A stretch of 64,000 nt of DNA from an uncultured Clostridia bacterium (GTDB lineage: Bacteria > Bacillota > Clostridia > Oscillospirales > Acutalibacteraceae): NCBI GenBank assembly GCA_947581635.1, contig CANPVE010000003.1:62001-126000 (forward strand), in the 5' to 3' direction. The position numbers and the translations under genes were made by a program. The notes below the pieces were generated by a model, which was not told the origin of the DNA, did no database searches, and saw nothing but the letters and a program-made list of their open reading frames with translations. Shown here in pieces: positions 58,594 through 64,000 of this stretch. Position 1 is the stretch's first letter. Each line of letters starts with the position of its first letter.

Positions 58594-60771
58594 CTACAAC
58601 GCTCTCAGAACAGAAAACAGCGATATTACGGCAAAAACCGCCTGCATTATCAATATTTTGGCCGCGTCTATCGCATATGGACTTATGCAGCTCAATATCG
58701 CCACGAACAGGAACCCTATGCCAAAACACACGCTCTGCACCATAATGCCAAGGTTCTGAGTCTCTTTTAGGCGCACAGCCGCACGTATTCCCGCCGACAG
58801 CGCCTTGAATGTACCGTTCGTAGCAAGCAGAGCCTCTTCGCTGTCGGTAACTGCGTAGGTCACGGAATCGTAAACACGGCTGCCCTCGTTGTCCAGTATT
58901 GAAATGAACCGTGAAGGCAGGTCAAATACACTCGTGATAAGCTGTACGTTTATATTTGCGTCACAGGTATATATCATGAGATTGGTGCCGTCCGAAATTA
59001 TCTGCACCAGAGCATTCCTCACTGCCGCAGACGCTTTGTACTCCAAAAGGTAAACACCCATAAGCTTATTGTTTACGGCGACATAGAGCATCTGATGTCC
59101 CGGTCTCTTCACCATTGCCTCAAATTCATCAAGCCGTGCCAGACCGCCGTTCGGGATTATCACCCTGTGAGTCTCCATCATCTCCCGGTTTCCAACAAGT
59201 ATTCGTTTTTCCTGAAGCCACGCCGATATTCCCAACTCGTTCTCGTAAAATATGCCGTCCACGCTGCCGCGCAGCTTGCACTCATCGTGTATAAGCTCGC
59301 CAAACACCTCGGCCAAAGCTCCCCCCGAAGCTATCACCACCGAGGCCGCCACCGCCGTGACCTCCTCTATCTCCATATCGCTTACAGCCAGCGCCTTGCG
59401 GACCTTGATGCTGCCTCTCGGAAAGAGATCGGTGGTATTTATTGCAAACGCATCGGTATCACCGAATTTGTCGACTGAATTCCAACCATTAAGCAAAGCT
59501 CCCGTTCTGAGCAGCCTCTTTGAAGTAATGCTTAGCGGAATTTCCAGACAAAGCAGTCCTGTTATCGGTACGCTCGTCACCAACGCGGCACACAGGGCCG
59601 AAAATCCCACCGATATGAAGCTGTCGCCACGAAACGCTCCCCGAATCGCACCCACTACCGCGGCTGCCAGCGACGCCGCCAGCAGATATGGATACAACCG
59701 CGACATTATAATGCTGACGCTGTCCTCGCGGCAGGCGTTTTTGAAATATCCCGAAAGGTGTTTGGTGCGCACCATATATGATACCCTCGCGCTGCCGCCG
59801 CCCGCCGCAAGCCTCAAATCCACGGCGATTGGGCTGTCGTCCGCCGCGAGCAGTTCGCAATGCGTGCCGCGCCGCGCGGCAAATCCAAAGCCGCGCGCCA
59901 CCCTCATGGTGTGCATGAGTCGGTTGGCAGTGTATATCGTGACTGCAAAGCAAACCGGGGCGGCAAATGAATTGGTGGCCGTTCTCCCGAAATTAAGCAG
60001 CATGACAAGCATATAAATTATATGCAGCAATTCGGCGATTATTGCAACCGATAAAACGGTTCGCGTGTTGAATTTTTTCTTTACAATATTCTTTAAGCCC
60101 GCCATTATATCGCTTATTGAAATGTAGGCGGAGAAGACAAGTCCTCCAAGCGACACAAGCAGATAGGTGAGCGACGAGCCCTCGGGAGTAAATATTGACG
60201 GAAACGGCAGGCCAAAGGCGGGAAACAATTCTATCACGCTCAAAAAGACCGTTATCACCGCCAATTCTATCAGACTGAACATAAGACGGTTAGTGAGCTG
60301 CTCCAGTTCGAAGTGTATTCGATGTATCTCCTTAGAACTGCGGTAATTTGCCTTGACAAACCGTTCGTCCTCGCTAAGCTCATATGAGGACGAACCTCGC
60401 GCCGCTCCGAGTTTGTTTTTTATCTGCTTTTCCAGTGCAAAAAGGTCAACGTCATTTTCACGGTTGTGTACCATGCGTTTCCTGTCGTCACCTATTATTC
60501 TGTCTGCGGGGTCCATATCAGTGGGCGATATCTCCGGTTCAATGTCGTCCGTATCGGGTGGAACATATATCCTGTCCGCCGGAGAAATATCCAGCCTGAC
60601 AAATTCTATCCTGCCTTGTATGAGACGCATATGTCCTTTACCTTTGGCAATTGACGGCTCAATACCCCAATCGCGCGGTGCGGGCATTGCTTCCATCACA
60701 CAGGACACTATTCTTTGAGCATCGGCCTCTTTCCTGGCGCCGATATGAGTGGTGTCATCGTTTACGCTCAA
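58594..60771 (-). CDS. Degenerate P-type-ATPase-like membrane protein (pseudoenzyme)
   Basis: 725 residues. A disordered, acidic N-terminus (1-150) is followed by helices (about 165-181, 203-220, 240-260, 270-285), an actuator-like beta region (300-335), two helices (362-378, 386-410) and a soluble part shaped like P and N domains. The line-up GALLNGWNSV...AINTTDLFP...GSIKV matches ...FDKTGTLT... without gaps, but the phosphorylated Asp is Asn445 (NTTD). The CPC-type ion motif reads SVPITG, the TGD motif reads YTCD (601-604), and GDGxND is absent. KRILVGNREMM and VAVNNKLMGVYLL keep the N/P scaffold. So it probably neither hydrolyses ATP nor pumps. TTG 60771 follows AGGAGGT. Confidence 0.8.
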   Translation of the reverse strand: MSVNDDTTHIGARKEADAQRIVSCVMEAMPAPRDWGIEPSIAKGKGHMRLIQGRIEFVRLDISPADRIYVPPDTDDIEPEISPTDMDPADRIIGDDRKRMVHNRENDVDLFALEKQIKNKLGAARGSSSYELSEDERFVKANYRSSKEIHRIHFELEQLTNRLMFSLIELAVITVFLSVIELFPAFGLPFPSIFTPEGSSLTYLLVSLGGLVFSAYISISDIMAGLKNIVKKKFNTRTVLSVAIIAELLHIIYMLVMLLNFGRTATNSFAAPVCFAVTIYTANRLMHTMRVARGFGFAARRGTHCELLAADDSPIAVDLRLAAGGGSARVSYMVRTKHLSGYFKNACREDSVSIIMSRLYPYLLAASLAAAVVGAIRGAFRGDSFISVGFSALCAALVTSVPITGLLCLEIPLSITSKRLLRTGALLNGWNSVDKFGDTDAFAINTTDLFPRGSIKVRKALAVSDMEIEEVTAVAASVVIASGGALAEVFGELIHDECKLRGSVDGIFYENELGISAWLQEKRILVGNREMMETHRVIIPNGGLARLDEFEAMVKRPGHQMLYVAVNNKLMGVYLLEYKASAAVRNALVQIISDGTNLMIYTCDANINVQLITSVFDLPSRFISILDNEGSRVYDSVTYAVTDSEEALLATNGTFKALSAGIRAAVRLKETQNLGIMVQSVCFGIGFLFVAILSCISPYAIDAAKILIMQAVFAVISLFSVLRAL

Positions 60772-60868
60772 ACAAACATACCTCCTGCATAAAATAACGC
60801 AAAAAAAAAATAATCAAGTAAGGTAATACATATCGTGAATCCAACAGGTTTATCGATTCTTTTAATAT

Positions 60869-60921
60869 CGCAGATTTTACGAACCGCGCAAATTATTGAA
60901 TCAATCAAAATCTGCGCGGTT
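60869..60921 (-). promoter_or_regulatory. Mutually exclusive hairpins between two genes
   Basis: AACCGCGCA (60882-60890) can pair with TGCGCGGTT (60913-60921), or CGCAGATTTT (60869-60878) with AAAATCTGCG (60907-60916). The arms overlap, so only one can form. They lie 21 bases after the 60942 gene and about 100 before the P-type-ATPase-like gene on the minus strand. Could be a simple terminator or an attenuator. Confidence 0.5.
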
Positions 60922-60941
60922 TTAGAGTTGTATAAATCAAA

Positions 60942-62777
60942 TTAATGCCTGTTGAATTTTGTGCCGGCAGTGGTATCGCCGCTGAATTCGTCAAAGCCAT
61001 CGTCCTCAGAAGGATAGCTGGCGTTGGGGTCAAACACGTCCGAGCCGAAGGAATTCATGCCGAAAGAGTTCACATCGAAGCCGAATCCGTCAGTAAACGG
61101 ACTGTCAAACGCTGCATCAAAGCCGCTCATCAGGTTGTTGTTCTGCTGTGGCTGCGACGCCGGCGCGGTCATGGGTTTGTTTTGTATAATTGGCGAGGGA
61201 TCCACCTTGGGGGCGCTGCTCTCAGTCTTGATCGGTTCGGGAGCCGACTTGATAGGTTCAGCAGCCGATTTGGCAATCGGATCGACAATCGGGTCGACAA
61301 TCGGATCGGGATCCTGCTGGGGATACGGCGGCTCATACGGCGCTTTTGGATAGGTCTTGCGCTCCGCTCTCTTGCCGTCACTGTAGCTGCGCGCGTCAAT
61401 GCGGTCGTAATATCTGTCGCTTCGCCGTTCGTAGCGTCCGCGTCTCTCGTCGTAGTATCTGGCGGCGGCGCGCTCGTTGTATCTGTCGTCATACTCACTG
61501 TCACGGCGGTAGTCGCGATCGCGGCGATCGCGGCGGTCGCGGTCATCGTAATACCTGTCGTCACGTCGTCTGCCACGGCTGCGGCGGCGGTCATCATAAT
61601 CATCGTCATACAGGTCATAGCGATCATAAAGGTCATCGCCACCGTCATAATCGTCGCGGCGTCTCTGCCTGCCGTAATCGTCTCCGCCGCCATACTGCTG
61701 TCTCGGCTGAGGCTGAGGCTGAGGAGGTTGCTGGGGTTGAGGCTGCAGCTGAGGAAGAATCACATACTGCGGCTGCGGCATATACTGCGGATACTGATTG
61801 TACATCGGCATGGGCATCGGCATGGGATACGGTATCGGAATAGTCTGATACTGCGCACCCTGAGGCTGAGTACCTCCGGGCAGAACTACGGGGTAATTGA
61901 CCATAGGGTTCATGGGATATGACGGGTACATTCCTCCGTACGGCAGAAACTCCTGAGTTAAACTCTCGGTAGGGGTAACTGTGTCCTCTTTTGGGGGATT
62001 TTCAGCCGCGCCGCTGCTCTCAGTCGCGTTCTTTTGATCCGGTGTGGACGTCTCGGCCGCCTGTCTGGTTGGGGTGGGCTGACGCTCGTCCCTGTTGATA
62101 AACACCGAATCCGAGCGAAGATCGGGCAGATAGGAGTCGGGCTTATCTTCCGACGAGTCGGCGGAAGAAACAGGAGCCGCCGCCGAATCCAATGTTATCG
62201 GAGAAGGCGTGGGCGGAGCAGATCCTATGGGTGTATTCAGCCCGCCTGGGAGACTGAAATCGTTGTCACGATTGTTAAAAGAAAACTGCGACGGCGGACG
62301 GGTTTCTGTCGGATTGTCAAAATATTTATCGAATTTAGAGGAATCGGCATCGTCATAGCCATCGTATTCCAAACCGCCCAGCATCTCTTTTGCCGCGCTG
62401 CTGTCGGAGTATATAGAGCTGTCGGGGTAGACGTCGTCCTCACTCTCGCCCTCTCTAGGAGGATCGAAAAGATAACCAAATTCAGAATGACTGCTCTTTA
62501 TTGTGCCTTGTGAGTCATATTCATCGTTATCTGAAAGAGAGTTAAACGCATCATCGGTCAATTCTTCATTTTCATCATCGGAATTTGCGCCGTGACGAAT
62601 AAACAGACCTTTTTTGGACTTAGTCGAATCGGCATTCTTCTCGGCTGTTTTTTTCTTTGCCCTGCGAAAATCCTTGCGGTTCATCTTTTTGGGTTTTTCA
62701 GAAAAACTGTCGCTGTCAGGGTCGATAGTGTCGGTTTCAAAGTCATCATTATAATCCATATCGTCTTCAAATCCCAT
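60942..62777 (-). CDS. Large disordered protein rich in Asp, Arg, Tyr, Pro and Gln
   Basis: 611 residues, no membrane segment and no recognised domain. The first 200 residues are acidic (DDMDYNDDFETDTIDPDS), the middle has proline/glutamine tracts (PQPQQPPQPQPQP) and methionine/proline runs (PYPMPMPMPMYNQYP), then an Arg/Asp/Tyr block (DDRYYDDRDRRDRRDRDYRR), and the end is Phe/Gly/Asp-rich (AAFDSPFTDGFGFDVNSFG). Such mixed-charge, aromatic-rich chains can condense or act as flexible scaffolds. ATG 62777 follows GGAGGA. It lies between a Q-rich protein and the P-type-ATPase-like gene, all on one strand. Confidence 0.75.
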   Translation of the reverse strand: MGFEDDMDYNDDFETDTIDPDSDSFSEKPKKMNRKDFRRAKKKTAEKNADSTKSKKGLFIRHGANSDDENEELTDDAFNSLSDNDEYDSQGTIKSSHSEFGYLFDPPREGESEDDVYPDSSIYSDSSAAKEMLGGLEYDGYDDADSSKFDKYFDNPTETRPPSQFSFNNRDNDFSLPGGLNTPIGSAPPTPSPITLDSAAAPVSSADSSEDKPDSYLPDLRSDSVFINRDERQPTPTRQAAETSTPDQKNATESSGAAENPPKEDTVTPTESLTQEFLPYGGMYPSYPMNPMVNYPVVLPGGTQPQGAQYQTIPIPYPMPMPMPMYNQYPQYMPQPQYVILPQLQPQPQQPPQPQPQPRQQYGGGDDYGRQRRRDDYDGGDDLYDRYDLYDDDYDDRRRSRGRRRDDRYYDDRDRRDRRDRDYRRDSEYDDRYNERAAARYYDERRGRYERRSDRYYDRIDARSYSDGKRAERKTYPKAPYEPPYPQQDPDPIVDPIVDPIAKSAAEPIKSAPEPIKTESSAPKVDPSPIIQNKPMTAPASQPQQNNNLMSGFDAAFDSPFTDGFGFDVNSFGMNSFGSDVFDPNASYPSEDDGFDEFSGDTTAGTKFNRH

Positions 62778-62818
62778 ATACAGTCCTCCATTCCTCGCAA
62801 AAATCATGCGTCATATCA

Positions 62819-64000
62819 TCATCTGCCGACGGAACTTTGTCCGCCCTGTGCCGCCCCGTTCGGCGCGGCTGCCTGCGGATAGTATCTCTGTGCGCTCTGC
62901 GGGTTTATCTGCGGGAAGCCTGCCTGTGCGGGCTGATTGTATCCGCCGCCTCCCTGTTGCCCCTGCTGACGTTTAAGATATTCCTGCTGCTGCTTAAGCG
63001 CTTGCTCGCGCTGCCGCTTGTAATACTCCTGCTGTTTTCTGTAGTATTCCTGCTGTTGTTTTTGAGCCTGCTGCTGCTGTTGCCTGTAATATTCCTGCTG
63101 CTGCTTGAACGCCTGTTCCTGCTGCTGTTTGTAATATTCCTGCTGCTGCCTGAGCGCCTGTTCCTGCTGTTGTCTGTAATACTTATCACGCTTGCGGCGG
63201 GCGGCGCTTTGCTGCATTCGTTGTTTGCGGATCCTTTCCTGCTGTTCACGCAGCATCTCGCGCCCATCGGCAATCCCCTTCTGGGTGGCGCGCTGCATTT
63301 GCTCCTGTATATCTCGGCGGCGCTCCTCGCGCGAGTTGTATTCGCCGCGTGGATATTTTCGATCTTCACCGTACGGCCTCTCGCGCTGCATATACGCTCC
63401 GGGGCGTCCGGTGCGGTGGCTCCCGCGATAGCGCGACTGCTCAGCCTGTTCCGCGAGCTTGCTTTGCTGACTGAGCCAGCCTGAATATTTGTTCTCGTCT
63501 GTATTCACGCGGCTGTAGCCCATGTTCCACTCGTAAAGCAGCGCTGGATCTGTCAATCCTTCTGGCTCGGCGGACTGTCCAGGACCTCGCATATCATGAT
63601 TTATTACGTCTCTGAGCCGCTCTTGACTCACTTGGACGTACGGATTGTTAAATTCGCCCGACATAATGCTTTCGCTTAGCACGTTCTTGCTTGCGCTCAA
63701 CCGTTTGCGTTGACGTCCAAGCCTGCGGTATCTGTCATCGGGGTCAAAGTCCATATCGGATACATAGTATTCTCTGCGCGCACTGCCGTTCGCTCGAAAC
63801 CTCTTATGTCCCGAGCGTTCTGAATCCCCGTCATCATATATTGTGTTTACCGTGTGTCTGAGCATTTCCCTTCTCGACGGCTCAAGGGAGTCTATCTTAC
63901 TCCATGTTCGGCTAAATCTGCCAAAATAGGGAATCGCGCGGCTGTCAGGCACCAGCCCGTCCTGTACCGGAATACTTCCGCGCCAGCTTCCACGACCCGT
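62819..64000 (-). CDS. Gln/Tyr-rich repetitive protein, 5' end beyond the window
   Basis: The frame stays open to base 64000 and reads sensibly there (GSWRGSIPVQDGLVPDSRAI), so the true start lies outside; the GTG at 63952 has no ribosome site. The visible part has a basic ordered-looking region, then from about 63190 downward a helical repeat with units such as QQQEYYKQQQEQAFK and RQQQEQALRQQQEYY, closing in a Gly/Pro/Gln tail. The repeats should form a long charged-poor helix or coiled coil. I know no family. It is 41 bases upstream of the other disordered gene. Confidence 0.7.
   Translation of the reverse strand, partial: TGRGSWRGSIPVQDGLVPDSRAIPYFGRFSRTWSKIDSLEPSRREMLRHTVNTIYDDGDSERSGHKRFRANGSARREYYVSDMDFDPDDRYRRLGRQRKRLSASKNVLSESIMSGEFNNPYVQVSQERLRDVINHDMRGPGQSAEPEGLTDPALLYEWNMGYSRVNTDENKYSGWLSQQSKLAEQAEQSRYRGSHRTGRPGAYMQRERPYGEDRKYPRGEYNSREERRRDIQEQMQRATQKGIADGREMLREQQERIRKQRMQQSAARRKRDKYYRQQQEQALRQQQEYYKQQQEQAFKQQQEYYRQQQQQAQKQQQEYYRKQQEYYKRQREQALKQQQEYLKRQQGQQGGGGYNQPAQAGFPQINPQSAQRYYPQAAAPNGAAQGGQSSVGR

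Noticed and set aside
59252..60016. Plus-strand 254-codon frame opposite the P-type-ATPase-like gene
   Set aside because: Composition is Ser/Pro/Ala without domain signs; the minus-strand frame has clear family structure.
60945..61922. Long plus-strand open frame opposite the disordered gene
   Set aside because: It arises from the repetitive Asp/Arg/Tyr codons of the gene on the other strand, has Val/Ala/Ile/Arg runs of no natural pattern and no ribosome site.
62837..63484. Plus-strand Leu/Phe/Ser-rich frame
   Set aside because: Mirror of the Gln/Tyr repeats (CAG and TAT read backwards); not a membrane protein.
1..64000. tRNA, rRNA genes and CRISPR arrays
   Set aside because: Scanned for by eye and none recognised. 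A short tRNA could still be missed without a covariance search.

Overview
The window reads as chromosome of an anaerobic, mid-GC Bacillota of class Clostridia, probably near the Oscillospirales. The reasons are an Rnf ion-pumping complex, a T-box leader, AGGAGG-type ribosome binding sites with many TTG starts, consensus TTGACA-N17-TATAAT promoters, and Clostridia-type families (DUF5711, DUF2812, DUF4253, TraX, Mbeg1-like). I found no rRNA, tRNA, CRISPR array, intact IS or conjugative element. Gene density is high and many genes sit in short same-strand operons.

Layout. 1-4.9 kb: rnfCDGEAB on the minus strand, cut inside rnfB. 5.0-6.9 kb: LytTR regulator, DUF3021-like membrane partner and CPBP protease. 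7.0-13.3 kb: a promoter holding two ATATATC/GATATAT inverted repeats drives M28 peptidase, PadR, DUF2812, M50-like protease and methyltransferase; an M48 protease and a second CPBP protein follow. 13.4-17.6 kb: EamA transporter and an amino-acid ABC importer. 18-22.6 kb: rsmE, three tandem L,D-transpeptidase-like genes, truA. 22.8-28.3 kb: DUF5711, CvpA-like, pgsA, ClpE-like ATPase. 28.5-35.3 kb: DUF4253, a T-box leader ahead of a GNAT acetyltransferase, a GNAT remnant, mntP, asparaginase, TraX, Rpn nuclease, rpe. 35.4-40.5 kb: ilvB-ilvN, then an ABC exporter with a second LytTR/DUF3021 pair. 41-46.7 kb: SPFH/zinc-ribbon/TPM operon, VanZ-like protein, tagD. 47.1-49 kb: a phage-like control cassette (S24 repressor, divergent small genes, sigma-region-4-like protein). 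49.1-56.9 kb: glgB, HTH protein with glycine pentads, AT-rich CPBP gene, Mbeg1-like hydrolase, ABC exporter with a third LytTR/DUF3021 pair. 57-64 kb: plsC, greA, a catalytically degenerate P-type-ATPase-like protein and two very disordered proteins, the last cut by the window end.

How it fits together. Central functions (Rnf energy conservation, branched-chain amino acid synthesis, pentose phosphate, glycogen branching, phospholipid synthesis, RNA modification, transcript cleavage) alternate with envelope genes. Three separate LytTR plus membrane-protein pairs, each next to a different membrane cargo, suggest repeated use of a two-gene sensing module like streptococcal HdrRM and BrsRM. Membrane proteases are dense between 5 and 13.3 kb.

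The best candidates for undescribed biology are the pseudo-P-type ATPase with its disordered neighbours, the GNAT gene behind a T-box whose specifier reads as valine, the PadR-linked protease/methyltransferase operon, the L,D-transpeptidase trio in which two members lost the second motif histidine, and the HTH protein with 15 consecutive xxxxG pentads. All functions are inferred from sequence reading only; no database search was possible.
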